Positions 39,987-49,214 of a stretch of DNA of 64,000 nt are shown here, one piece after another; positions within the stretch are counted from its first letter, which is position 1; each line of letters opens with the position of its first letter. Origin of the DNA: Mycobacterium malmoense (GTDB lineage: Bacteria > Actinomycetota > Actinomycetes > Mycobacteriales > Mycobacteriaceae); NCBI RefSeq assembly GCF_019645855.1, contig NZ_CP080999.1:1364001-1428000 (forward strand), written 5' to 3'. Under the pieces are notes generated by a model. It ran no database searches. It saw only the letters and a list, made by a program, of their open reading frames with translations, and had not been told where the DNA came from. Position numbers and translations under genes: made by a program.

Positions 39987-41003
39987 CTAGCCGGGAACCT
40001 TGTTGAGCGCGTAGTTGGCGATGCTGACGGCCGATTGCCGGGGGCCGTCACCGTCGGTCGTGCCGCTGTAGGACACGTACACGTCGATGACGACGTTGGC
40101 CTTGGCCGCGATGGCGCGGGCGGAGCGCACCCGCAGCCCTTTGGGCGCCAGGTCCATCGTGGTGATGCCGTTGCCGGCATCGGCGGGAACGCCCAGCGAA
40201 AAGGGGATCGCGCCCGCGGCGGGGATCGTCACGCTTACGGTCGAGCCGCCGCAGTCGCGCCAGCCGGACAGCAGCTTCGCCAGCTGCGATTGGGCCGCGG
40301 GCGGGTCGCGAAATGCGGCGACGGCCTGGATGATCTGGATCGACTTGAGGAAACTGCGCGCGTCGGAGAATCCCGTCGCGCGGTATCCGAAGATGTCCTC
40401 GACGGTGTAGGCGTCCGGGGTCCCGGGGGCGATGCTCCCCCAGCATTCCGGACGGTCGATGGTTCCTTCCCTGTCGGACCTGGCGGGATGGTCCCACGTT
40501 TGGCCGGGCTCGAGGTTCGCGTCGCCGGTGATGGTTTTGAGCTCGTCGAGGCCGGGCAGCACCGTGGCCACGGCGTCCGGCGCGACCGTGGGCGGCGGGG
40601 GCGCCGTGCTGGTGGCCGGCGCCGCGGTCTGGCCGGAAGTGCCGGAAGTGCCGGTGAAGGCGGCCCCCCAAACAGCAAAAGTGGCCCACGCGACCAGGGC
40701 GACGACCGTGAGCGCGATGAGCGCATACGACAGCGCCATCCCCGCCAGGGCGCGGTCGCGGCCAAGCTCACCCGTGCGGCGGATGCGCACGAGCCCCAGG
40801 TGCCCGAGAACCGCGCCGGCGGGCGGAAACACGAACGCGAACACCAGCGACAGCGTCGCCAACGTGTTGACGGGCGGGCGGTAGGGCGGCAGGGGAGGCG
40901 GTGTGAAGGCCGGCGGTTCCACCGGCGGGCCGCCGTAGGGGACGCGGCCCAGCGGATCGTAACTAAACGGGTCGTAGCCGTACGGATCCTGAGGGTTGGT
41001 CAC
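39987..41003 (-). CDS. DUF4190 membrane protein with PknH-like sensor domain
   Basis: This 338-residue protein has a Pro/Tyr/Gly-rich cytoplasmic N-terminus (1-45), two membrane helices of the DUF4190 type (about 48-70 and 88-115) and a short Ser/Thr/Pro linker. The extracytoplasmic domain (about 150-338) resembles the PknH C-terminal sensor fold and has conserved Cys residues in ECWG and RDCGGS likely to pair. The start is GTG at 41003. It probably sits in the plasma membrane with the sensor outside. The ligand is unknown. Confidence 0.82.
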   Translation of the reverse strand: MTNPQDPYGYDPFSYDPLGRVPYGGPPVEPPAFTPPPLPPYRPPVNTLATLSLVFAFVFPPAGAVLGHLGLVRIRRTGELGRDRALAGMALSYALIALTVVALVAWATFAVWGAAFTGTSGTSGQTAAPATSTAPPPPTVAPDAVATVLPGLDELKTITGDANLEPGQTWDHPARSDREGTIDRPECWGSIAPGTPDAYTVEDIFGYRATGFSDARSFLKSIQIIQAVAAFRDPPAAQSQLAKLLSGWRDCGGSTVSVTIPAAGAIPFSLGVPADAGNGITTMDLAPKGLRVRSARAIAAKANVVIDVYVSYSGTTDGDGPRQSAVSIANYALNKVPG

Positions 41004-41413
41004 GCCAGCGGCCCTCCTTATGCCTGGTTATGCCTGGGATCCTGCCGAGACTGTAGTTGACGATGGCGTGGGCGAGGCTCGGTGCCGCTGGTGGCCGGTC
41101 CTGACGATCGTTGTGCGCGTCTGGCGGGCACCGATGTTAGGCCAGTTTGCTGGACATGCCGCACGGAGTTGGCAAACATCTGTCTGCGGCCGCCCACGAG
41201 TAGTTTCGGTCTGAACTAAAATTCGGGGGGGGGGATAACTCCAGGCTTTAAAAAATATTTTTAAGCAGTTATTACGTTGTCTTGAATAGTTTGCGCGCTT
41301 CGGTATTTACGGGACAAAACCTCCCGATTTCACCCCAACTCGCCCGAAACTCGGGTTGCTCTCAGCTATGTTCTGGCCATCCGAATTCGACTTACCGATC
41401 AAAGGAGATGGTC
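41004..41413. other. Intergenic region with AT-rich block and poly-G tract upstream of gjpA
   Basis: This 410-bp stretch holds a run of ten G residues (41225-41234), a strongly AT-rich segment (about 41240-41290) and an imperfect palindrome GCTTTAAAAAATATTTTTAAGC-like at 41245-41266. Such composition is unusual against the surrounding GC-rich DNA and suggests a regulatory region or old transferred DNA. No gene is seen in it. Confidence 0.6.
41225..41234. repeat. Homopolymeric G10 tract
   Basis: Ten consecutive G residues lie 180-190 bp upstream of the gjpA start. Tracts of this length are prone to slippage and could vary promoter spacing or a leader. Confidence 0.9.
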
Positions 41414-42646
41414 GTGGACCTCGCAGCCCGCCCCCACATCACCGCCGGTGTCGCACTGGCCAGCGCCGCCGTCCTCGCCGCCGGCCCGATGACCCAACAC
41501 CTACCCGACCTTCGGCTGGCCCAACACCTGCCCACGGCGAGTGTGTCCGACATCAACCTTACCGACGCCGCCAGCCCCATGATCGACCTGTTCTCCGGCG
41601 TGGAAAACCAACTCGCCTCACTCGCAAACGGAGCAAGCGCGGCCGCTTTGCCCGCGAGTGTCGCGAGCGCCGCCTTCGACCCCACCCAGAACCTGATCGT
41701 CCAAACCTGGATTAACACGTTCGAGACGGCGGCGTGGCAAGCCCAGGGGATCGCCACCAAGTGGGCCCAGACTCCGTTCGTGGTGCCGCAGCAGATCGCC
41801 GCCAACTGGGTGCAGTACGCCAGCGACTACATCGGGGCGTATCAGGAGGCCGCGGCGGGTGCCGCCAAGTACTTGGGCGGAACCACGTCATTCAGCTTTG
41901 TTCCCCTTATGCAACAAGGGTGGAGCAATATTCTGGCAGGCAACATTAGCACCGGGATCACCAACTGGTTCCAGGCTCTCTGGTATTACCCCCTCGCAGA
42001 CATTGGTCTTAAGCTCGAAGCCATTCCAGGAGACCTCCTCGGGGGTATGACCACGAACCTGGCGAGCGCGACCCACTACCTCACTAGCACTGGTCTGACA
42101 ATTGTTGGCGAATACGCGGGTCTGGAGTTACCCATCATGCTCTTCGAGGAGGGGCTCGCTAACGGCCTGCAAGCCACCTATAACGCGTGGCAAGCGGGGG
42201 ACCAGGTGGGAGCGGTGACCAATTTGCTCAATACCCCCGGCCTCATGGCGAACTACTTCCTCAACGGAGCGCCCCAGTCTATCGGATCAGGCTACAGCGG
42301 CGGCTTGCTCAGCTATCTCACCAACCGCGGTGGGCCGGGCGGCCGGCTTAGCCAGATTTTCAACAACCTCAACGTTGGTTTGGCGAAGACGATGGTCACG
42401 CCCAACGCCCAGAACATCGGGACGGGCGGCAGCTTGGCGACCGCGGTGCAGAACTTCGCCAACCAGTTGGCCAATGGGTGGCCGTCGCTGACTCCTGTCG
42501 CCAACGAATTGGGTGGCGCCTTGACCCAGGTGCTGCAAAACATCCCGACGGTCCTGTCGAGTCTTCCGTCGGTGTTGAGCAACGCGGGCGGATTGGTAGC
42601 GGGCCAGATCGGGTCGTGGATCGCCGCCCTGCTCAGGCTCCTCTGA
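41414..42646 (+). CDS. gjpA: GjpA-type secreted/outer-membrane Ala/Asn-rich protein
   Basis: This 410-residue protein has an N-terminal hydrophobic segment (RPHITAGVALASAAVLAAG, a signal-peptide or anchor) and a long Ala/Asn/Leu/Gly-rich body of amphipathic helices with repeated short motifs. Sequences of this type are annotated in mycobacteria as outer membrane porin GjpA. GTG 41414 is chosen because AGGAG (41403-41407) lies 6 nt before it; ATG 41408 is only one base away. A double hairpin terminator follows (42651-42731). It could be a porin or a PPE-like surface protein. Confidence 0.78.
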   Translation: MDLAARPHITAGVALASAAVLAAGPMTQHLPDLRLAQHLPTASVSDINLTDAASPMIDLFSGVENQLASLANGASAAALPASVASAAFDPTQNLIVQTWINTFETAAWQAQGIATKWAQTPFVVPQQIAANWVQYASDYIGAYQEAAAGAAKYLGGTTSFSFVPLMQQGWSNILAGNISTGITNWFQALWYYPLADIGLKLEAIPGDLLGGMTTNLASATHYLTSTGLTIVGEYAGLELPIMLFEEGLANGLQATYNAWQAGDQVGAVTNLLNTPGLMANYFLNGAPQSIGSGYSGGLLSYLTNRGGPGGRLSQIFNNLNVGLAKTMVTPNAQNIGTGGSLATAVQNFANQLANGWPSLTPVANELGGALTQVLQNIPTVLSSLPSVLSNAGGLVAGQIGSWIAALLRLL

Positions 42647-42650
42647 GTCC

Positions 42651-42731
42651 CGTTGGCGGTTGCCGATGCGAGCCGGCGACCGCCAACGGCGATCGGCCCC
42701 CTTCGCACGTTATCTGGCGGAGGGGGCCGAT
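42651..42731 (+). terminator. Double-hairpin terminator after gjpA
   Basis: Hairpin 1 has a 10-bp perfect stem, CGTTGGCGGT (42651-42660) with 42679-42688. Hairpin 2 has an 11-bp stem, ATCGGCCCCCT (42692-42702) with 42721-42731. They begin 5 bp after the gjpA stop. No T-tract follows, as is usual in mycobacteria. A diverged copy lies at about 57010-57082. Confidence 0.8.
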
Positions 42732-43073
42732 TGCTGGTTGTCATGCCTGGTCGGCACATGCATGCGAGCGAAACAACGAGCTGAGTTTTGAGCCTGCTGG
42801 TTGGCGGCGGTGCCTGGATCGGCCACAATTACCTTGTGGCACAAGCGGATTGGTTTTTCGGCCACCCGGCTAGTCGGTCTGCCCGGCGTGACCGCCACGA
42901 CCGAACGATGGGACATGGCGCTGGCGACTTTTGCGCTCGCCGTCGCGGCCGCCTACGTCGGACTGCACGTATCGGTGCTTGGATATCGTTTGGTGACCGC
43001 GCCGGTCGGGTAGCCCGCTAAGCAGCGCGCAACAGCCCGCGCGCCGATCGACAATGCAGATGGGAATCGCACC
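42732..43073. other. Intergenic region, possible very small membrane protein
   Basis: A frame ending at 43013 could encode a short peptide with one membrane helix (MALATFALAVAAAYVGLHVSV from ATG 42915). It has no clear ribosome binding site, and longer versions need a TTG start (42801 or 42834). I treat it as unproven. Nothing else is evident before the hemerythrin gene. Confidence 0.3.
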
Positions 43074-43634
43074 ATGGCTCAGACCCACATCAAGTCGCCC
43101 ACCGACGTCGTCGACTTCCTGGTCAGTCAGCATGAGCGGATCAAGTCCTTGTTCGCCGAAACGCTGTCGTCGTCCGGGAAAGAACGGGAGAAAGCCTTCG
43201 TCGAACTTCGGCGACTGCTCGCCGTGCACGAAACCGCCGAGGAGGAAATCGTCCACCCGCGGGTCAAGCGGAAGATCGCCGGCGGTGCCACGGTGGTCGA
43301 CAAGCGGTTGAAGGAAGAGCACGAGGCCAAGACCGTCCTGCAGAGGCTGGAGAAGCTCGGCGTCGACAGCGAGGAGTTCACCCGCCAGCTGACGGAACTG
43401 CGCGATGCCGTCCTCGATCACGCCGAGCACGAGGAGAAGGACGAATTTGCCAAGCTGGGCGAGGAATTGAGCGGCGACGAGCTCGACCGCATGGGCCGCG
43501 CCGCCAAGCTTGCCGAAGCGATCGCGCCCACCCGACCGCACGCCGGCGTCGAATCCCAGGTGGCCAACCTGGCCGCGGGCCCGTTCGCCGCGATGCTGGA
43601 CCGGGCGCGCGACGCCATCGTCGGCAAGGGCTAG
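43074..43634 (+). CDS. Hemerythrin HHE-domain protein
   Basis: This 186-residue helical protein has the hemerythrin-like iron ligands: His in SQHERIKSLF, the HETAEEEIVHP motif, and HDAEHEE-type residues in LDHAEHEEKDEF. Members bind a di-iron centre and act in O2, NO or peroxide sensing or storage; mycobacterial homologues influence the SigF and H2O2 responses. It has no membrane segment. ATG 43074 follows GGGAA by 7 nt. It stands alone before udgX, separated by an inverted repeat. Confidence 0.9.
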   Translation: MAQTHIKSPTDVVDFLVSQHERIKSLFAETLSSSGKEREKAFVELRRLLAVHETAEEEIVHPRVKRKIAGGATVVDKRLKEEHEAKTVLQRLEKLGVDSEEFTRQLTELRDAVLDHAEHEEKDEFAKLGEELSGDELDRMGRAAKLAEAIAPTRPHAGVESQVANLAAGPFAAMLDRARDAIVGKG

Positions 43635-43696
43635 CGCGAGCAGACGCGGAATCGCACGAAAACCACCGATTCCCTGCGATTTTGCGTCTGCTCGCG
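43635..43696. repeat. 13-bp inverted repeat (intergenic hairpin)
   Basis: The arms CGCGAGCAGACGC (43635-43647) and GCGTCTGCTCGCG (43684-43696) are perfect, and further partial pairing (AATCGCA with TGCGATT) extends the stem inward. It lies directly after the hemerythrin stop and may act as its terminator. From memory, GAGCAGACGCAAAATCGC-like words recur in mycobacterial intergenic DNA, so it may be a dispersed repeat. Confidence 0.75.
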
Positions 43697-43710
43697 ATCC
43701 CAACCAGACC

Positions 43711-44367
43711 ATGACCGCAACGAAGACACCGAGCGCCGCGCGGTACCTACCCGAAGACCGTGGGCTCGAATCGCTGAGAAGGGCGGCCGACCGCTGCCAG
43801 GGGTGCCCGCTCTATGCCGACGCCACCCAGACGGTCTTTGGTCACGGACGGGTGGGGGCGCCATTCATGCTGGTGGGTGAGCAACCCGGGGATCAGGAGG
43901 ACCGCGCGGGCTTGCCTTTCGTCGGGCCCGCAGGGCGGTTGCTCGCCCGGGCGCTCGACGAGGCCCACATCGACCCGACGATGACCTACCAGACCAACGC
44001 CGTCAAGCATTTCAAGTTCACCCGGAAGAGCGGCAAACGCCGGATACACCAGAAACCCAGCCGCACCGAAGTGATCGCGTGCCGGCCCTGGCTCATCGCC
44101 GAGATCGAGGCGGTGCGGCCGCAGGTGATCGTCTGCCTCGGCGCGACCGCCGCGCAATCGCTTCTCGGAGCGGCGTTTCGGGTATCCGCTCAGCGTGGTC
44201 AGGTCATCGAGCTGCCCTCGGCGGTCGACGTCCGGCTAACGCCCGAGCCGGTCGTCGTGCCGACCGTGCACCCGTCGTCGGTGCTGCGCGACCGCAGCGA
44301 TGGCCACGACGCGGCCTACCGCTCATTCGTCGACGACCTTTGCAGCGCGCGCGACGCTTACGCGTGA
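43711..44367 (+). CDS. udgX: Family-X uracil-DNA glycosylase UdgX
   Basis: This 218-residue uracil-DNA glycosylase of the family 4-like fold has the hallmark KRRIH loop (K109-H113), whose His in M. smegmatis UdgX forms a covalent bond with the abasic site after uracil excision. Other motifs are GEQPGDQED in motif I, the Fe-S cysteines in RCQGCPL, IACRP and IVCLG, and HPSSVLR in the C-terminal motif. It protects uracil-containing DNA by tight crosslinking. ATG 43711 is used. Its last 10 bp overlap the convergent dehydrogenase gene. Confidence 0.94.
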   Translation: MTATKTPSAARYLPEDRGLESLRRAADRCQGCPLYADATQTVFGHGRVGAPFMLVGEQPGDQEDRAGLPFVGPAGRLLARALDEAHIDPTMTYQTNAVKHFKFTRKSGKRRIHQKPSRTEVIACRPWLIAEIEAVRPQVIVCLGATAAQSLLGAAFRVSAQRGQVIELPSAVDVRLTPEPVVVPTVHPSSVLRDRSDGHDAAYRSFVDDLCSARDAYA

Positions 44368-47270
44368 GTTCGACGTGGACGTGCCGCCAGGGCGTCGGCA
44401 AGCACCTGCGCGACGTGCATCGGGCGGCGGTCGGCGGCGAGGTCACGAATCTGGGTGCGGCAACTGAATCCGTCGGCCAGTACCAGGGCGGCGGGGTCGG
44501 CGTTGCGCAGCGCAGGCATCAGTTTGTCCTCCGCGCACGCGACCGACACGTCGTAGTGACCCTTTTCGAAGCCGAAATTGCCTGCCAGTCCGCAACATCC
44601 GGCGTCGAGCACGTCCACGTTCACGCCGGCCTCGACGAGCAGCTGCCGGTCGTCGCCGTAACCCAGGATCGCGTGCTGATGGCAATGCTGTTGGACCACG
44701 GCGTCGGCGTCGATCCGGGGCGGCTCCCAGTCGGGGGCCTTGTCCGCCAAGAGCTCGCCGAGAGTGTAAGTTTGCTTGGCCAATCGGTGCGCGTCCTCGT
44801 CGCCGTAGAGCAGTTCGGGCAGATCGGATCGAAACACCGCGGCGCAGCTGGGTTCCAGTACCACCACCGGAGTGCCCGTTCGCAGCGCGGGGCTCAGCGT
44901 CGTAAGGGTCCGGCGCAGAACGCGTTTGGCGGTGCGCAACTGGCCGGTGGAGATCCAGGTCAGCCCGCAGCACACGGAGCGGAGCGGGACCTCGACGTCG
45001 AAGCCCGCCGATTCCAGCACCGTGACGGCGGCCTTGCCGACGTCGGGTTCGAAGTTGTTGACGAAGGTATCCGGCCACAGCACGACACGCCCGCGCGACG
45101 GCGAGGTGCCTCCGACAGGGTGGTGGGCGAACCATGTGGTGAATCGTTCGTCGGCGAAGCGCGGCAGCTCACGTTGGGTGTCGATGCCGCCGGCCTTTTT
45201 GACCAGCTTCGATAGCCCGGGCGCGTGCGTCACGGCGTTGAGCGCGCGCGGCGCCGACGCGGCCAGCCGGGCCCACAGCGGGATCCAGCCCATCGAATAG
45301 TGCGCCATCGGCCGGAGACGTCGTCGATAGTGATGAAAAAGGAACTCCGCCTTGTAGGTTGCCATGTCGACGTCGACGGGGCAGTCGCTGCGACAGCCCT
45401 TGCAGGCCAGGCAAAGATCCAGCGCGTCGTGAACCTCGGTGGAGCGCCATCCGTCGGTGATGACGTCACCCTGCACCATCTCGAACAGCAGCCGGGCCCG
45501 GCCCCGGGTGGAATGCTCCTCCTCGCCGGTGGCCCGGTAGCTCGGGCACATCACGCCCGATTCGTGGCCCCGGCACTTGCCTATCCCGACGCAGCGCGCG
45601 GCGGCGCGGGAAAAACGGTGGTCGTCGTCGGGGTAGGCGAACATGACATCCGGCTCGGCCGGCCGGTAGTCCACACCGAAGCGCAGGTTCTCGTCGAGCC
45701 GGTACGGGTGCACGACCTTGCCCGGATTCATCCGGTTGTGGGGGTCGAACAGCGCCTTGGTCTGCTCGAACGCCCCGATCATGCGCTCGCCGAACATGAT
45801 CGGCAACAGCTCGCCGCGGGATTGGCCGTCACCGTGCTCGCCGGACAGCGAGCCGCCGTAGCGCACCACCAGCCGCGCCGAATCTTCAACGAAGGAACGA
45901 TATTTGGCCACTCCGTCCGCGGTCCGCAACACGAACGGGATGCGGGTGTGCACGCAGCCCTGACCGAAATGCCCGTAGAGCGAGGCGGTTCCATAGTCGT
46001 AGCGGTCGAGCAGCCGGTGGAAATCCCGGAGATAATCTCCCAGCCGGTCCGGCGGCACCGCGGCGTCCTCCCAGCCCTCATGGGTCTCGGGCTCGTTGGG
46101 CGGATATGCGGTGGCACCCAGCCCGGCCTCGCGCGCGGCCCAGACCTCCTCCTTGCGGGTGGGGTCGTCCAACATGGTCACGCCGTTGTGCGGCACCTTG
46201 TGCAGGGCGTCGATCATCGACTTGGCCTTGCGGTCCGCCTCGTCCTGATCGTCGCCGTCGAGTTGCACCATCAGCCAGGCATGGCCGTCGGGCAGCTGAC
46301 GCAGCGCCTTTTCGGCCAGCCGCCGCGAATGCTCGAGTTCGACCAGGCGGTGATCCAGGCCCTCCAACGCCGAGGGGTGGTGTTCGAGTATGGCGGGCAC
46401 CGCGTCGGCCGCCGAGGCGATGTCGTCGAAGCCCACGACCGCCAGCGCGGTGGCCGCCGGCACACGCACCAGCGTCAATTCCGCGCGCAGCACCGTGACC
46501 AGTGTGCTCTCGGAGCCGACCAGCGCCTTGGCCACGTGAAAGTTGTTCTCCGGCAACAACGAATCGAGGTTGTAGCCGGAAACCCGTCGCGGAATGTGCG
46601 GGTAGTTCGACCGGATGTCATCGGCGTAGCGGTCGGCGAGGGCCTTGAGGCCGCGGTAGATCTCGGCACGCCGGCCGCCCTCGGCGACGATCCGGGCGAA
46701 CTCGTCGTCGTCGTTCTGACCCACCCACATTCGCGCCCCGTCGTAGGTCAGCACCTCGAGCCGGCGCACCGAATCGACCATCTTGCTGTACGCCTGGGCG
46801 GTGGAACCGCAGGAGTTGTTGCCGATCATTCCGCCGATCGTGCAACTGACGTGGGTGGACGGTTTAGGACCCACCATCCATCCCGACGAGCGCAGGCGGT
46901 CGTTGAGCACGTCGAGTTTGATGCCCGGCTCCACCACGGCCACACCGGTTTCGGCGTTGACGGACTCGACCCGGGTGCAGTACTTGCTCCAGTCGATCAC
47001 CACCGCGGCGTTGCAGCACTGCCCGGCCAGGCTGGTGCCACCGCCCCGGGACAACACCGGCAGGTCGTGGCGGCGGCACACTCCGACGGCCTGGGCGGCG
47101 GCCTCCGGCGTGCGCGGCACGACCACGCCGAGGGGCACCTGCCGGTAGTTGGACGCGTCCGTGGAATACGTTGCGCGCGAACCCGGATCGAATCGGACCT
47201 CACCGTCGACGTGGTCGTGCAGGTCGGTGGCCACCGCTTCGAACAGCGTGGGTGTTCGGTCCCCGGTCAT
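44358..47270 (-). CDS. FAD-linked D-lactate-type dehydrogenase with Fe-S and CCG domains
   Basis: This 970-residue protein combines, in order, a FAD-binding type 4 domain (about 40-210, with RGGGTSLAGQCC), a FAD-oxidase C-terminal domain (about 240-535, with GEHGDGQSRGELL), a 4Fe-4S ferredoxin module (about 580-680, with CLACKGCRSDCPVD) and two CCG heterodisulfide-reductase-like domains (CCGLTW and CCGLAGNFG). This is the layout of quinone-linked D-lactate/D-2-hydroxyacid dehydrogenases. It lies 16 bp downstream of the pyruvate-oxidase-like gene, so lactate to pyruvate to acetate is a sensible joint pathway. Confidence 0.92.
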   Translation of the reverse strand: MTGDRTPTLFEAVATDLHDHVDGEVRFDPGSRATYSTDASNYRQVPLGVVVPRTPEAAAQAVGVCRRHDLPVLSRGGGTSLAGQCCNAAVVIDWSKYCTRVESVNAETGVAVVEPGIKLDVLNDRLRSSGWMVGPKPSTHVSCTIGGMIGNNSCGSTAQAYSKMVDSVRRLEVLTYDGARMWVGQNDDDEFARIVAEGGRRAEIYRGLKALADRYADDIRSNYPHIPRRVSGYNLDSLLPENNFHVAKALVGSESTLVTVLRAELTLVRVPAATALAVVGFDDIASAADAVPAILEHHPSALEGLDHRLVELEHSRRLAEKALRQLPDGHAWLMVQLDGDDQDEADRKAKSMIDALHKVPHNGVTMLDDPTRKEEVWAAREAGLGATAYPPNEPETHEGWEDAAVPPDRLGDYLRDFHRLLDRYDYGTASLYGHFGQGCVHTRIPFVLRTADGVAKYRSFVEDSARLVVRYGGSLSGEHGDGQSRGELLPIMFGERMIGAFEQTKALFDPHNRMNPGKVVHPYRLDENLRFGVDYRPAEPDVMFAYPDDDHRFSRAAARCVGIGKCRGHESGVMCPSYRATGEEEHSTRGRARLLFEMVQGDVITDGWRSTEVHDALDLCLACKGCRSDCPVDVDMATYKAEFLFHHYRRRLRPMAHYSMGWIPLWARLAASAPRALNAVTHAPGLSKLVKKAGGIDTQRELPRFADERFTTWFAHHPVGGTSPSRGRVVLWPDTFVNNFEPDVGKAAVTVLESAGFDVEVPLRSVCCGLTWISTGQLRTAKRVLRRTLTTLSPALRTGTPVVVLEPSCAAVFRSDLPELLYGDEDAHRLAKQTYTLGELLADKAPDWEPPRIDADAVVQQHCHQHAILGYGDDRQLLVEAGVNVDVLDAGCCGLAGNFGFEKGHYDVSVACAEDKLMPALRNADPAALVLADGFSCRTQIRDLAADRRPMHVAQVLADALAARPRRTHA

Positions 47271-47286
47271 GCCGTTAGGTCACCCT

Positions 47287-49083
47287 TCAACTGTTCTTGT
47301 GCGGCAGGAACTCCTGCGCTTTGGCCTTGAGTCCTTCCTTGATGAACCCGATCCGGTCTTCGTCACCGGCGAGCACCGCGGCGCTGGTGGCCTTGAACTG
47401 TTCCCAGGTGGCGTGCGGCGGTATCGGTGGCATGTCGGGATCGGTGTGGACGTCCAGCACGGTGGGACGGTCGGCCGACAGGGCGTTTCGCCAGGCGTCC
47501 GCGAGTTCGTCCGGATCCTTGACGGCCATCGCGTTGAGGCCCAGGCCGGCCGCGAAGCCGGCGTAATCGACGTCGGGAAGTTCTTGGGAAGCAGCGAATT
47601 TCGGCGCACCGGCCATGGCGCGCATTTCCCAGGTGACCTGGTTGAGGTCGTTGTTGTGCAGGATCGCCACGATCAGGCGCGGGTCGTCCCACTGCCGCCA
47701 GTACCGTTTGACGGTGATGAGCTCGGCCATGCCGTTCATCTGCATGGCACCGTCACCGCTGAACACGATCACGGGCCGTCGCGGCTGCCCGAATTTGGCG
47801 CCGATGCCATAGGGGACACCGGGACCCATGGTCGCAAGGGTCCCCGAGAGCGAGCCGCGAATGTCGCCGCGGAACTTGAGGTTTCGCGCGTACCAGTTGG
47901 CCGACGACCCGGAATCGGCCGTGACAATGGCGTTGTCGGGCAGCTGGGGGGAGAGCTCGGAGAACAGCCGCAGCGGGTTGATCGGGTGGGCGCTGACCAT
48001 CGCTTCCCTGTGCATGGTTTCCCACCAGCGCGCCACGTTGGCCTCGATGCCGTCACGCCACGACCTGTCCTCTTTGCGCCGTAGCTTGGGAATGAGTGCT
48101 TTCAGCGCGGCCTTCGCGTCGGCGACCAGGTTGACCTCATACGGGTAGCGCATTCCGATGAACCGGCCGTCGACGTCGATCTGCACGGCCCGGCACTGCC
48201 CGAACTCCGGCAGGAACTGGGTATAGGGGAAGCTGGATCCCACCGTGAGCAGGGTGTCGCAGTCGCGCATCAACTCATAGCTGGGCCGGGTGCCCAGCAG
48301 ACCGATAGACCCGGTGACCCAGGGCAATTCGTCGGACAACACGTCCTTGCCCAACAGCGCCTTGGCCGCCCCGGCGCCGAGCAGGTCGGCGACCTGGGTC
48401 AGCTCCTCGTGTGCCCCGCGCGCGCCGGTGCCCACGAGCATGGCGACCCTTTCGCCCGCATTGAGGACCTCGGCTGCGCGGGCGATGGCCGCGTCGGCGG
48501 GGGAGATCGCCGGCGATTCGATGCCCAGGCTGGACGGCACCATCTTGAACGCGTGGGTCGGCGGTGAATACGGCAGCTCCTGCACGTCGGCGGGGATGAT
48601 CAACGCCGTCGGGGCGCGCTGGGTCATCGCCACCCGGATGGCGCGATCGAGCACATTGGGCAATTGTTCTGGGACGGTGACCATTTGGACGTAGTCGCTG
48701 GCGACGTCCTTGTACAGGCTCAGCAGGTCGACCTCCTGCTGGTAGGAGCCGCCCATGGCGCTGCGGTTGGTCTGGCCGACGATGGCCAGCACCGGCACGT
48801 GATCGAGTTTGGCGTCGTAGAGGCCGTTGAGCAGATGGATCGCGCCGGGTCCCGACGTTGCCGCGCATACTCCGAGGCGGCCGGTGAATTTGGCGTAGCC
48901 GACGGCTTCGAAGGCGCTCATCTCCTCGTGGCGCGACTGGACGAACTGGGGCCTGTTGTCCGCGCGGCCCCACGCGGCGAGGAGCCCATTGATGCCGTCG
49001 CCGGGATAGGCGAACACGTGCCGCACGTCCCAGGTTCGCAGCCGCTCGAGCAGGTAGTCACCGACGTTTTGTTTGGACACCAT
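47287..49083 (-). CDS. Thiamine-pyrophosphate enzyme, pyruvate-oxidase (PoxB)-like
   Basis: This 598-residue ThDP enzyme of the POX/AHAS superfamily has the activating Glu in SRHEEMSAFEA (E53), a central FAD/ADP-binding-type domain, and the C-terminal ThDP motif SGDGAMQMNG to HNNDLNQ. The spacing and the DxY-like QSRHEE context fit pyruvate oxidase or decarboxylase rather than acetolactate synthase, and no regulatory subunit gene is adjacent. It is predicted to act on pyruvate at the membrane face and forms an operon with the dehydrogenase 16 bp downstream. Confidence 0.9.
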   Translation of the reverse strand: MVSKQNVGDYLLERLRTWDVRHVFAYPGDGINGLLAAWGRADNRPQFVQSRHEEMSAFEAVGYAKFTGRLGVCAATSGPGAIHLLNGLYDAKLDHVPVLAIVGQTNRSAMGGSYQQEVDLLSLYKDVASDYVQMVTVPEQLPNVLDRAIRVAMTQRAPTALIIPADVQELPYSPPTHAFKMVPSSLGIESPAISPADAAIARAAEVLNAGERVAMLVGTGARGAHEELTQVADLLGAGAAKALLGKDVLSDELPWVTGSIGLLGTRPSYELMRDCDTLLTVGSSFPYTQFLPEFGQCRAVQIDVDGRFIGMRYPYEVNLVADAKAALKALIPKLRRKEDRSWRDGIEANVARWWETMHREAMVSAHPINPLRLFSELSPQLPDNAIVTADSGSSANWYARNLKFRGDIRGSLSGTLATMGPGVPYGIGAKFGQPRRPVIVFSGDGAMQMNGMAELITVKRYWRQWDDPRLIVAILHNNDLNQVTWEMRAMAGAPKFAASQELPDVDYAGFAAGLGLNAMAVKDPDELADAWRNALSADRPTVLDVHTDPDMPPIPPHATWEQFKATSAAVLAGDEDRIGFIKEGLKAKAQEFLPHKNS

Positions 49084-49214
49084 TAACCCTCCTCCACCGA
49101 GCGCAGGCGCGTTGAGCCCTTCCTCCCACAGGTCCGGTGATACCCAAAATCGCCGTCGTTATTCGTGGGTCGCTCGCGGGGCAGGTGCGAGAGCTTTTCG
49201 CCGCCAAACGCGAA

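Noticed and set aside
45225..47330. 701-codon open frame antisense to the lactate-type dehydrogenase
   Set aside because: It is opposite a clearly conserved gene and has a His/Arg/Gly-rich composition without domains.
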